This document shows positions 39,097 to 56,200 of a stretch of 64,000 nucleotides of DNA, one piece after another. Positions within the stretch are counted from its first letter, which is position 1, and each line of letters starts with the position of its first letter. Source of the stretch: Hypomesus transpacificus (Eukaryota > Chordata > Actinopteri > Osmeriformes > Osmeridae). A program made the translations under genes and the position numbers. Below the pieces are notes generated by a model. The model searched no databases. It was given only the letters and a program-made list of their open reading frames with translations, and was not told the DNA's origin. The stretch is from contig NC_061062.1 in NCBI RefSeq assembly GCF_021917145.1, positions 9,663,199 through 9,727,198 on the forward strand. The letters run 5' to 3'.

Positions 39097-40108
39097 GAGT
39101 ACATCAGTGGATATCTGTTTGAACCTCAGGCTCCCAAAGAATAAACTTTTGTGTTGGAATCAAACAACATAGTTATAAACTGGCGCAAACATGAGACAGT
39201 GGACGCATATTGAAATCCAAAACTCAAAGAACAGCATTTTAGCAAGTGCTTGAATATTTATGATTGTTAAAATACGGTAGAGCAATGTACTGGTTTGTTT
39301 ATTAAATGTTCCTAGGTTATTAAAAGTCAAGGAAGGTTCTTTATAGTTAAAAAACTAAAGTTAATTTGGGTTGTTAGGTATGATTGTAAACAGACATAAC
39401 CTGATCTCTACGAAGAGATGGATCATATATAAATATTCCAATCAGGCCAAGTGCCTTATGCAATATGACATCATAGATGTCAACAGACAAGTCTTTCAGA
39501 GGACTGAAAGTAAAAGATCAATTTGACTGGTCTGTAGAGCTCGATTTAGGCTAAGGTTTATGGTTTATTTTTTCTTTTATTTCTTGACAAATGAAATCTA
39601 TGGTGTTTCTTGTAGGATGTGCCATCGAAGCATAGTAGTTTACTCTGGAATTTCTTTTATGAAGGAAAAGTTAGTGTAATTTTCCTTCCAAGGTAGTACT
39701 GCTGTAGGGGGAGTCAGATTTAAAATCTGGAAATATGAGTTTAATTGGGAGATTATTTCAAAAAACATCTCTTGACCCTGGGGCTCACCAAAGCTATTGA
39801 CCAGTAGAAATTAATAACCATCATTTCAACTAATATTGAAAGAATTACACAACTCATTCATTGCACTCGTAAAATGAAGAATCCAAAGAATTACAGTGCT
39901 AAATGTTTAATTATATACAAAAGTGTTTCTTTTATAAAAAATGTTATCATCACAGTCACGCACTAGCTTTCCTCTTAAAATAGTAAATATGAGTAATAGT
40001 CATAAGTGCTCCTGCTTTGAGCAACAAGAGAATCATAATAGCCTTCATGTGATTATTGGCACTAGATATGAGACTCCTCCTTCAAGGTGGAGTAGTGAAT
40101 TGGGATGG
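39097..40108. other. Spacer between ISG12 A and B, contains one relic promoter
   Basis: Its right part (from about 39366) is the flank shared by the two tandem ISG12 B/C units. It contains a decayed ISG12 first-exon/promoter block at about 39520-39600. No intact gene seen. Confidence 0.6.
39520..39600 (-). pseudogene. Relic ISG12 first exon and promoter 1
   Basis: GGTCTGTAGAGCTCGATTTAGGC through GGTTTATGG and TTCTTGACAAATGAAATCTATGG aligns word by word with the first-exon leader and promoter of gene B (about 41388-41465). The position of the start codon reads CAA instead of CAT (plus-strand view). No downstream exons survive. Confidence 0.5.
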
Positions 40109-41382
40109 TCAGAAGAGAACAGCTGCAGTTGCAGCCGTCCCCACCACTGCTCCGACACTGCCCACTGCTGCTGTAGCAGCTGCACCCAAGCCTGCAGCAC
40201 CTTGGGAAACAACACACACTGTCAGGGAGGCAATTAACACAGAAGAGGATATGGCACACAAAACTCTTGTGTACTCTCAAATATACAATTGAATTACTAT
40301 AATACATATTTTCTCTTTATATATTTATTAACAATGTCTGTCTAATCCAAGTATTGTGCACATTGACGTATCATACAAACATTGAAACATTACAGACGGA
40401 AGGCCTACCAACTGACTGCAACAAAGCCACAGTCGATCCAGCTGCCACAGCACCTCCGTTGGCGGTAGCGGCTGCGGCCATCATACCGGCAGCTATGGAA
40501 TTGACAGCAATACCGGCAGCAGTGAAGCCTACTGCTCCCAAGGCAACTGGTGCCAGGGCTATGGCCCCACCTTGAAAGAGGGAACATAATACATTATTTG
40601 CTGACTGATCTCTGAAAATAACATGAAATCCTCGATAATCTTAATAACTTTTTCAAAATTGTACAAAAAAATCTCAAACATTCACCAGATTATTCTAATA
40701 ATGTCTGGGCTACTTCCACAACCTTCAATTTCTCAATTAAGTAAAAAAAAAGATACAGAATCTCTAATCTCTGAAAATAGCATGAAATCCTCAATAATTC
40801 TAATAATATTTTTCAAGCTTGTGTCAAAAAATCTAATTTTTGATTTTCCAAAACAAATTTATTTTCTATCATTTTGTTTGAAATGTAATTGAAAAAGTAA
40901 AGGTTGTAGAAGTAGGCCAGACATTATTAGAATAATATGGTGACAGTTTGAAGTTTTATATCCATATAAATATAATGAAACATACATTTTCTAAATTGTA
41001 CGGTTTAGTTTTTACCCGGTCCTTAACTCGACGCTGCAAAGTGGCGTCTTACGAATGTTGAATATGAAACTAACTTAATCTCGCTCCCCGGTCTCCCTTA
41101 TTTGTTTTGTCAGAAACAAACTCAGAAATGAATAATCCTCGACAAATTGGTTACCACGGCCTACGTGAATTATGCATTATTAAATAGTTAAGTAGCTACA
41201 TTCTGTTGATTTTGATAATATGTTGTAACTGTTTACCTGCTCCTGCCACTGCTCCAATAAAGAGAACTAAACAGACAAGAGGAGGCAAACATTAATTTAA
41301 AAACTGAAATGCGAACATGACTAAATACATACTTCAATGCGGTCCCAAAAATAGGCGCTAAGGCTATACTCACATAGTCCCA
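40109..41382 (-). CDS. ISG12 / interferon alpha-inducible protein 27-like, gene B
   Basis: Exons in transcript order: 41373-41382, 41237-41266, 40409-40570 and 40109-40200 (stop TGA at 40109-40111): 294 bases, 97 residues, same four-exon 10/30/162-base pattern as gene A. Protein landmarks: MGLFLFIGAVAGAGGAIALA, PVALGAVGFTAAGIAVNSIA, AGMMAAAATANGGAVAAGST, VALLQSVGAAGLGAAATAAV and an Ala-rich end finishing AAVLF. The hydrophobic N terminus differs from gene A and lacks its basic tail. The promoter has a TATA box and an interferon-response-like element (see 41417-41460). Tandem to copy C. Confidence 0.9.
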
Positions 41383-41416
41383 TTTCGCTTTCTGTAAAGA
41401 TCGTTTGAGGCTCTGG

Positions 41417-41460
41417 TTTTTATAGTGTCAAGTCCTAGCCTTTCCTGACAAATGAAACCT
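41417..41460 (-). promoter_or_regulatory. ISG12 B core promoter: TATA box and ISRE-like element
   Basis: TATAAAAA (minus) at 41417-41424, about 35 bp upstream of the ATG. AGGTTTCATTTGTC (minus) at 41447-41460 differs by one base from the TTTCNNTTTC core of an interferon-stimulated response element. The same element is kept in copy C (43432-43445), whose TATA reads TATAGATA. Confidence 0.5.
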
Positions 41461-41933
41461 ATGGCGTGCCAGCTGACTCACTCAGTCCGAAACCAAACTT
41501 GAAGCAATTTCTTGTGAATTGAAAGACAGATAAGCCAGATCCCTAACACTCTGAGGGTCACGCCCACAAGCAGGGTGCAAAGTATACACATACACAGTAA
41601 TTAGCTGAAGGTTATAATAAGTATACAAGCAGTGACATGGCATCAGAGATACGTTACTAAAAAGGTTACTAAAAAGTCGAGGAAGATTAACCATAGTTAA
41701 AGAAAAAAAATAGGTTATTTTGGGTTGTTAGGCATGATTGGGAACAGACATAACCTGATCTCTGGTTATGTCGGTGATCTCTGATGAATCATATATAAAT
41801 ATTCCAATCAGGCCAAGCGTCTTATTTAATAAGACATCATATATGTAAACACACTTAAGTCTTTCAGAAGACTCAAAAGTCTAGTCAGTGACATCATTTT
41901 ATTTGCAGTACAGTAGATAAACTCATAAAGATC

Positions 41934-42015
41934 AATTTGACTGGTCTTTAGAGCTCGATTCAGGCTGGGGTTTATAGTTTATTTTTCTTTTATTTCTTGA
42001 CAAATTAAATCTATG
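41934..42015 (-). pseudogene. Relic ISG12 first exon and promoter 2
   Basis: GGTCTTTAGAGCTCGATTCAGGC, GGGGTTTATAG and TTCTTGACAAATTAAATCTATGG repeat the same block as relic 1 and the gene B promoter. No coding exons follow. It marks another lost copy or an older duplication edge. Confidence 0.5.
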
Positions 42016-42515
42016 GTGTTTCTTGTAGGATGTGCCATGGGAGCATAGTAGTTTACTCTGGAATTCCTTTTATGAAAAGTTAGTGTAATTTTCCTTCCAA
42101 GGAAGTACTGCTTTAGGGGAAGTCATATTTAAGTAATCTGGAAATGTGAGTTTAATTGGGAGATTATTTCAAAAAGCATCTCTTGACTCTGGGGCTCACC
42201 AAAGCCATAGACCAGTAGAAATTCATAACCATCATTTCAACTAATAATGAACAAATTACACATAACCCACTCATTACACTTTGACATATATAGATAGTGT
42301 TGAAGAATTACAGCGCTCAAGGTTTAATTATATTAAAAAGTGTCTCTGAAGAAATGCAGTCATGCACTAGTTTTCCTCTTAAAACAGTAAATATGAATAA
42401 TACATCAAAAAGTGCTGCTGCTTTGAGCAACAAGAGAAATCATGGTAGCCTTTATGTGACTATCTGCACTAGATATGAGACTCCTCCTTCAAGGTGGAGT
42501 AGTGAATTGGGATGG

Positions 42516-43386
42516 TCAGATGAGAACAGCTGCAGTTGCAGCCGTCCCCACCCATGCTCCGACACTGCCCACTGCTGCTGTAGCAGCTGCACCCAAGCCT
42601 GCAGCACCTTGGGAAACAACACACACTGTCAGGGAGGCAATTAACACAGAAGAGGATATGGAACACAAAACTCTTGTGTACTCTGAAATGTACGATTGGA
42701 TTACTCTGTTACTATAATAAATTACTATAATCTATTCTCTTTATATATTTATTAACTATGTTTGTCTAATCCAAGTATTGTGCACATTGACTTATCACAC
42801 AGACATTGAAACGTTACAGTCGGAAGGCCTACCAATAGACTGCAGCAAAGCCACAGTCGATCCAGCTAACACACCTTCGTTGCCAGCAGCTGCTGCAGCC
42901 ATCATACTGGCAGCTATGGTATTGGCAGCAACGCCGGCAGCAGTGAAGCCTACTGTTCCCAAGACCACTGGTGTCAGGGCTATGGCCCCACGTGGAATGA
43001 GGGGACAGACTACATTATTTGCTCCCTGATTTACATAGTAAATAGTAAAAGATAATAAAACATAATGCCCAATAAGTCTGTCAAACTCAGACTTAAACTC
43101 AGAAATGAATCATCCTTGACAAAATTGGTTAACGTGACAGTCAACGTTCTCAGAATGATTTATTATTAAATAGTTGAGTACATTCTGTTTTTGATAACTG
43201 TTTATTTACTTGCACCTGCCACTGCTGCACTGACCATCACTAAACAGACAACAGGAGGTAAACATTCATGTGAAAAATAATATGCAGACATGACATTTAA
43301 AATGCATACTTAAATGCAGTCCCAAAAATAGGCGCTAAGGATATACTCACAAAGTCCCCTTTCACCTTCTTAAAGATTGTATAAGT
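42516..43386 (-). pseudogene. ISG12-like copy C, probably decaying
   Basis: Homologous to gene B over all exons: exon 2 at 43210-43239, exon 3 at 42833-42991 (one codon shorter) and exon 4 at 42516-42607 (stop at 42516-42518). The former first exon near 43350-43360 has AGG where B has the ATG. The acceptor before exon 3 reads CAC/GTGGGG instead of AAG/GTGGGG. Frames of exons 3-4 remain open (ALTPVVLGTVGFTAAGVAAN, TIAASMMAAAAAGNEG, ending AAVLI). A new ATG inside exon 2 (MVSAAVAGA) and a cryptic AG (CCATAG) could still allow expression, so loss of function is likely but not certain. Confidence 0.7.
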
Positions 43387-43507
43387 GTATCTTATTTGGT
43401 CTTATCTATACTGTCCAGTCCTAGCCTTTCCTGACAAATGAAACCTATATCGTGCCAGCTAACTCAGTCCGAAACTAAAGCAGATTCTTATAAATTGAGA
43501 GCCGGAC

Positions 43508-43673
43508 GGGGGGTATTCCAGAAAGCAGGTTATGTGACATACCCAGGTAAGTTAACTCCCCAGCTGACACCCAGCATTGTAGCAACATTACCAGTAGGGT
43601 TGCTGCAACATTGTGAATCAGCTGTTAATTTACCCGGTTATGTTGCATAACCTGCTTTCTGGAAAACCCCCCC
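43508..43673. mobile_element. 166-bp MITE with about 49-bp terminal inverted repeats
   Basis: The left end GGGGGGTATTCCAGAAAGCA with GGTTATGTGACATACCCAGG is mirrored by the right end, which reverse-complements to GGGGGGGTTTTCCAGAAAGC with GGTTATGCAACATAACCGGG. No coding capacity. It interrupts the flank of ISG12 copy C and is absent from the equivalent flank of copy B (about 41525), so it inserted after the tandem duplication. Confidence 0.85.
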
Positions 43674-43705
43674 GATCCCTGACACTGAGGGTCATGCCCA
43701 CAAGG

Positions 43706-43790
43706 ATGGAGTCAAATTATGGTCAATAATATTTTGCATCCGTAAAAAAGTATTGGTTAAAAATATTTCGCATAATGCAATACCATTCAG
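43706..43790 (+). mobile_element. Fragment of the 14.6-kb fold-back MITE family
   Basis: GGAGTCAAATTATGGTCAATA followed by TTTGCATCCGTAAAAAAGTATTGG repeats the end and centre of the element at 14597-14930, without the tandem-repeat arms. Confidence 0.6.
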
Positions 43791-44440
43791 ATCATGTAGT
43801 GCCCTACAGCCTTCGTCCAATGGTGTGATAACTTTGTGTTCCTAAACCTTGCCTAATTGCACAAAGCAACCGCTCAAGATACAGAAAACAAAGTTATCGA
43901 AGTGAATTGTCATTTGCAAATTATGCATAGGGCCCTTTTTTGCATTATTTAATAAGTGTTCCAGGTAAGCTACCTTTTCAAGGTGGGTACACTGCCTCGC
44001 CTTATTCGTTAATCTTTGATGTTAAGTTACAATGGACATGCCAGATTTGCTAGTAACGAATACAGTGGTCCTATGTCCTCCCATCTTTCTAATTTGATCA
44101 GGGGCAAACCTGGAGTCTCCTGTGGAACTTTTGGTAGATCTAGGCCCCAGAAGCCCTTACAACTCATCGCTTCCCTAAATATCCAATGTCTGTCTGAGAC
44201 CAATTGTTTTACCATCCTACTTCTGATATAGTATGCCACATATATTTATTGGGTTTTGCCGCTTGTGTTACTTTCATGTGCTGTCAAACTGACAGCACAG
44301 ATTGAATGACATCTCAAAGGGAGACCAACTCTTTTGGGGAATTCGAGGAACAATTTGTTGTAGTTCTCATTCTTAAAAAATATGACCCACCATTCACTGG
44401 CTGACAGCTTCAGACAAACAAGAGGCTCACACCAACAGAG
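43791..44440. other. Intergenic, nothing recognised
   Basis: Spacer between ISG12 copy C and the end of marcksl1. Open frames at 44016-44452 have no recognisable motif. Confidence 0.5.
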
Positions 44441-45275
44441 GGGATCAAACATTTATTTACCCTTAATAAAAGTTACAATAAACCATTAACATCTTTAAAC
44501 AATAGCAAAATAAAGAGAACCAAAAATATTGGCCAAAACATATTTACAGAGACATATTGCAGATAAAAAGCTCACATTTTGTACACAACCTCAACCCCTG
44601 CATCATAAACTCTTAAATGTGAACACTGCAAGACTCGAGAAAGCTCAGATGTGGTTTTAGCCAGAAAAATAATAAAAAAATGCACAAAAAAAGACATGGC
44701 GCTTTCCTCCTCCCCTCCTTGAATTTAGTTAATCTATACAGCACAAAATACTTGAAATTTGGGGGTAAAACATAGGAATGTAGAATTCTAGAATTATAAG
44801 GATCTTTTGAAAGATTTGTGTTCATATAACAGTCATTTTGAGTGAAGACAATCTGCCCCACTCCATAACTGTTGTCGATTTTTAGATCCCAGAATGAAAA
44901 AAAAAAAAAAAAAAAGTTATAGGGTTGCCACGCTGTTAAAAGGATGCTTGTTCCATGAATAGGGAAAATAAGTCAGTATTCCTGATTCGCTCTACATCCG
45001 ATCCAAACCCCTCCCCACATGCCAGTTCCTGTGTATACCATGAGGGGGAGACATAAGACAGCACTTTCATCATGAGGGCCAGGTGAGATTCCGTCAGTTG
45101 AGAAATAATAAAAGGCAGTGAACTGGTGGTTGAATCAGCAAACGTGGTATATCCTTCTTCAATTTTATTATTTTGTAGTTTTGTTTAGAACTTTAAGAAT
45201 GTGGCACGAGTCTCTCATATATATTTATATACTTTAATCTTGGAAAACAGTTCAGGTGCCGTGGGCAGGATGTAA
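44441..45275 (-). other. marcksl1: Probable marcksl1 3' UTR
   Basis: AT-rich, ending with TTTATT at 44452-44457 (AATAAA on the gene strand). It contains a run of A at about 44898-44916 in plus-strand view. The extent of about 0.83 kb is inferred from the signal. Confidence 0.5.
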
Positions 45276-47091
45276 TCACTCTGCTTTCGGCTCGGCCTCC
45301 TCGGAGGCTGCAGATGTCGTGACCTCTGCAGGGGCGGCGGCCTCCTCGGCAGGGGCTGCCTCTGTGGGTGGGGCTTCCTCTGCGGCCTTGGCCTCGCCCT
45401 CGGAGGCTGGGGCAGCCTCCTCCTTGGCCTCTGCCACAGGCTCAGCCGCTGGCGTCTCCTCTTTGGTTTCCTTGGCAGCGTGGCCGTTCTCCTCAGGCTT
45501 CTCCTCTGCTGTGGGGGAGGCGGCCTCCTCCGCCTTGACCTCCTCACTGCCCTTCTTGTTCTTCTTGAGGTTGATACCCTTGAACTTGAAGGAGTTCTTC
45601 AGAGAGAACTTCTTCTTCTTCTTGGCATCCTTGGTGGCATCCCCTTCGGTCTTGGCGGCCTCTCCTTCAGCAGCAGGGGCTGGTTCGATGGCATCGCCGG
45701 CACCAGTCTCTTCCTCTTTGGCTGGCTCTGCAGCTCCGTTTCCATCTGTGACCGCTCCATCCCCATCAGGCTTAGCAGAGACATCACCGTTGGTCTTGAC
45801 ATGTCCATTCTCCTGTGGATTAAAAACGATACAAAAATTCAGACAGAGGCAAAATGTCCCATGTAAACAAAATTACCTATTAACCCTGATTTCATAGGGA
45901 GGTGGTGTCATGCCACATTGAGATATTTTGAATACACCACAGTACACCAAAACGGAACAGGGTTCAACGGACAACCTAGCTGTCTGATAGACCTGTACCC
46001 TTAATTCAACACATGGGGGCAGACGAGATCCATGGAAAACGTTCAGGGAGCAAGCGGTATTTGAAACAAAGGAATCAAGCCTGGTGCTTGCGCGCAAGTC
46101 TGTCTGCTTCAACAGTTAATGTTTACTCTACACAGTATCGAGGATTTCTGAGTGCATTGCTTTACCATCTATACACCAAACACAATCGGCGAATCGGGAC
46201 GTTCTATAATTTAATTACATGCACTATGTGGATCATTTGGGAGATTGAGGTTCATTGAGTTTGCAGCCATCATATACAAGACCACGAAATAGCATCCTCC
46301 TCCGCCAAACGACGAACTAATTGATCTATATTTAGATCAATTAAAATGCACGTTAGCAAATTGTTTGGGTATTCGGCTATATGTCACAAGAGACAAACTT
46401 AGTTTCTCTCAACCATTTGCTGATAGCGCCCGTTTGCAACTCAGCAAAATGCGCCTCGCGCCGACCCATTTGCATCCTTTGCACCTTTGCATCTTTTGTT
46501 CGATGCGCGGGTGCTTACCACTCCAGCGCTACCGCTTGGCCAAATTACAAGTCTTTTAAATAGATTTCACATTTAGGCGTGTCATTTATGAACCAAATTA
46601 GAATTCCTTGTTTATTTTGATTAACGTGGTCAGCACTAACAATTTAATCGACGCTTTGGCAAGTTGCCAGACGAAAAGTCTGATAATAGCGAATGTTAAT
46701 AATGGCAAGGGACTCATAACGCTAGATCATCCAGTAAGCTACCATGCTAACTAACGATGTCTAAGTCAGTTAGCTAATGATGGGTAGTGAGTAATGATGT
46801 TAGACAATTCACAACTTGACCCAAAACAAGTGGTTTTACAATTTTCACTCAAAATCATTTTCTTTTCAATAAGGTGTATTACACTTTAACCCATCAGGCA
46901 CTGTCAACCCTGCGGTATTCGGAGCCCTGAACACGTTGGCCACACGACCCACGCTGGAAGTGGGCGTTGAATGACAATGTGGATATAAACCAACAACCAA
47001 ACCTTACCTGGCCATTTGTTTTAGCACCAGCCGTGTCGGCGACGGCTTTCCCTTCCACAGCTACTCCACCCTTGGACAATTGGGCTCCCAT
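45276..47091 (-). CDS. marcksl1: MARCKS-related protein (MARCKS-like 1), two exons
   Basis: Membrane-associated, PKC- and calmodulin-regulated actin/PIP2 modulator. Exon 1 is 47008-47091, exon 2 is 45276-45812 (stop TGA 45276-45278): 206 residues. The start MGAQLSKGG gives the Gly2 myristoylation signal. The MH2-type segment [13 protein letters not shown] spans the junction, as in all MARCKS genes. The basic effector domain is [20 protein letters not shown] followed by KNKKGSEE. The rest is acidic, Ala/Glu/Pro-rich and disordered. The effector has two serines; the third PKC site of MARCKS (GFSF) reads GINL. The length and the GDAIEPAP motif favour MARCKSL1 over MARCKS. The intron (45813-47007) carries no other gene. 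Confidence 0.93.
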
Positions 47092-47412
47092 TTTTTCGTG
47101 TTATGGTTTTTAAACAAAAATAAAATCTAAAAGAAAAACCTCGAGAAGTTTTGTGGTTAAAAATCCAGCCCAGTGATAGGTGTACCTTGCCAGATAGAAA
47201 AATCCGTGATGGTGCCTTGTGTTCAAAAAGCAAGAGAAGATCCTCGTTATCTACAACTAACCTCACGGCTGCTGAGCTCAAATTAAAGAATGTCTAGGCT
47301 ACAAGTGTGAGTATTTCAACCGCGCCTCAAAATCGACCATTAACTCCACCTATGGGCGTGACAGCACGGACGTGCCCAATCTGCAGCCTTCGGTTGGAAT
47401 ACCCCCGCCCCC

Positions 47413-47430
47413 CTATTATAGACAGACTCA
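47413..47430 (-). promoter_or_regulatory. Possible marcksl1 promoter TATA-like element
   Basis: TATAATA (minus) followed on the same strand by GGGGGGCGGGGG, about 320 bp upstream of the ATG. A plausible core promoter, not proven; start-site data would settle it. Confidence 0.3.
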
Positions 47431-53251
<5,821 letters not shown>

Positions 53252-56200
53252 ATGTTGACTGAGCATCGTGGCAGCAGATCTAGCATAGAACCAGACGGCA
53301 CACTGGCAGCCTGCGCTTCCATCACCATCCAGGCACTCTCTGGGCTCCCTATAGACTCAGTATTCTCATCAGGGAATGCAATGAAGACCCCCAGACAGTG
53401 AGCAAGAAAAAAGGCCCAGCAGCAGAATGAGAAACGTATGGAGTGGATACATTGCCATTGTGTTTTAATGAGGCATGTGGGATGCGCTGAGCGAGTCCAC
53501 ACGCTCAGTTATTTCGTGGAGAAAAGACAGCGAAAGGCTTCTGTTGTTGACCCCACTTTCTCTTGTCCCTCCCTCGTTTACAGTCTCATTGGTTAGATGA
53601 CACACATGCACACACACACACAATTCCCAGAAGCAGTAATCATCTCTACAGATCATAGTTATTGGACATCAGTGGGTTCTCAGTCTTTTTAACCAACAAG
53701 ACAAATCAGCCCATCTTGCATGTTGCACAAATAGGATCATTGAGGATACATGGGTCAAGTTATTTTGGATGAGACTCAGTTCAATCCACTGTGAATAAGA
53801 AGTAACTGGTAAAGAGGGAGAGAGATAGAAAGAGAGAGGATAGGCTTATTCAACAATCCCCCACCCACCCACCCCAAGCCAGCTTTGCTCCGATTCATTA
53901 TTTGGTCATTTTGCTCCAGTTTTCCTTTTTACCCATCTGCTATTGCATCTGGGTTGTCATGGATCATCATGGCTGTGTGTTGAGCTCGTTGGCGTGTGAC
54001 CTATTTTTAACCCCACCCCCTCTATCTCTTTCCCCCACTTTCCTCTCTCTTGCCCTCCTCCTGTTTACAGTAGCATTTAAAACATCCCTTTATTACAGTG
54101 CTTTCGGAACCAACAATAGGTTACTCCCTGCCATTGTCATAAAAATTCTTGGAGGAATACAATATTACTTTAACATTAAAAAAGCTCACTGGGAGTTGGA
54201 ACTTAAAGCAATGGCCATATTTGGCACATGAAAAAAGAGCAAGTGAATCTGTGGCCACTACTTGAGGTTAGCTTTTTTTGTTTTGTGATTTAACATGACC
54301 ATACAATCAAACACTGAAAAGGAAAATATGCATATTAGTGTGACTACTTTGGTGTCCATTGGTTGTGGATCTCTTTCTAATATAATACAATTGCTGAGAT
54401 GAATGTATAATGCATTTGGTGGTTTCTGCATATCGTTACTCCTGCTAGTCTGAGTTGTTGCCTGGGGAACTCAGATGTCAGTCACGCAAACGAGGTTAGG
54501 AGTCTCCAGTCTGGAGGGCCTCTACGCTTGGCTTGCCCTCCTCCTTAGATTAATGACTGTGGGTCCAAGATAGAGGAGGCATGTCTTATTAAGCCCTTAC
54601 CTTTTAGCCAGGTTAGCCGGAATACATTCAGCAGTTTGTAGTCTCGCGTAATGACTGTCTGCTGAAACAATTTACATTAGACAGACCTGATTAGCCTAGC
54701 ACTGTCTGAGGGGATGACCCGCAGTATCCTATCACCACTTGCCTTCACTAGCCTAACTCAGCACTGTCCAACTAATATTGACCTCTGCTAGCCGTGCAAG
54801 GCTAGTTTTTCACTGTCTGACAGTCGGATTGTAGGTGATTGATTCCATATTGATCAGTAGTGCGAGGTGCTGGGGGGAGGTAGCGGCAGGGTTATTTACT
54901 GTGGTGTCTCATTGGGGAATGGATGCTGTCAGTTCCCACAGGATTTACTGTTACTGCCTGTATTATTCCCTCGTACATTCACTCCTTGTCAAAGTCTGAG
55001 AAACAGTCCTGGCAAACAGATACATAAAAATAAAGTGGGTTAAATATATCTTTGTTTGACAGATACAATATGAGAGACACCTGCTCCCAGAGAGCAGAAA
55101 ATCCTGTTATCTCCCTTGTATTCCAATGGAAAACTTCAAGTAACTGTCAGTTCCTTTGCCAATTTTCTCCTTTAGGGCTTCCAAACAAGGTTATCATGGG
55201 TTAGTGACGTGGAGGAACTGAAGATCAATGGGAAAGTAGTTAGGAGCTGAATCCTCCCTCCCCCCTCCCCCTCCTTGCCCTCCACAGTAACCAGGAAAGG
55301 CCACAATGGACGTTGGTGGGGAGGAGGAGGTTTGGGTGTTGGTGTGAGAGGGAGTCCAAGGATGTAAAGTGGGGCCCTCAGCCCCAAGAAAAGTGCAGGA
55401 GAGATGGAGGGGATGGATGGCTGTAGAAAGTGGGATCAGATGTTCTTTAGGGCCCATCCGTAGACCTTCACCCTAGGCCACAGGCCGCCTTGAGGTAAGC
55501 CGATCAGCTGTACTGTGAGATAATCTGATTGAACCCATTGACAATAATTTTCATGAAAAATAATGCAATAATATGATGAGAGGGACCTGTTTTAACTGAT
55601 GCAATGTGGGGGGATTGAGGTCTGTAGATGTGTAACATGCTCACGTAGGGTGGACACAGAAACAATCAGCTTGGCTCCCATCTGACAGGAATTATATAGA
55701 GTTACAGTCTCCAGTATATGTGGCCTGATTTCTGGGGCCTGGTGGTGGTGTGTGGATTCATGATTGATAGGTCTGGAGGTCTATGTAGACAGTCTAAGAC
55801 ATGTATAGAATGTCTTGAGCAGCACCACTGGTTGATTCACTGGGATCTGGGACATGAACTATCAAGGCTATTTGGTGTCACGTGGAGATTCTCCCTGAGT
55901 TTGATAGATGTTGATGATCAGTATACTACCCCCCCCCCCTTTCCCAACAACTATTTGCCCCAGAGGGTCTCATTCCCCAACTTTCCATGGTATCCAATTT
56001 CCCCCCAGCTTGCAAGTGCACAGGTAACCAGAACCACCTCTCTTTAACATGGCACTGCATTGTAGCTGTCTGAGAGTATACAGGGGAAGGTAAAATAACC
56101 CCTCTTGATGAAAATGGATTTCTCCACACTTCATTTTCCTGGAAGGAACAGCATCATGTGTAATCACTTAGGCCAGGTCTGGCAGACACAACCTGGACAT

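Noticed and set aside
39941-43029. Ala/Pro-rich plus-strand frames near 40056, 40354, 42475 and 42778
   Set aside because: Antisense of ISG12 B and C exons; the minus strand gives the family protein with correct splice sites.
45256-45897. 213-codon Ala/Ser-rich plus-strand frame
   Set aside because: Antisense of the marcksl1 coding exon, whose minus-strand reading contains the MARCKS effector domain and correct splicing.
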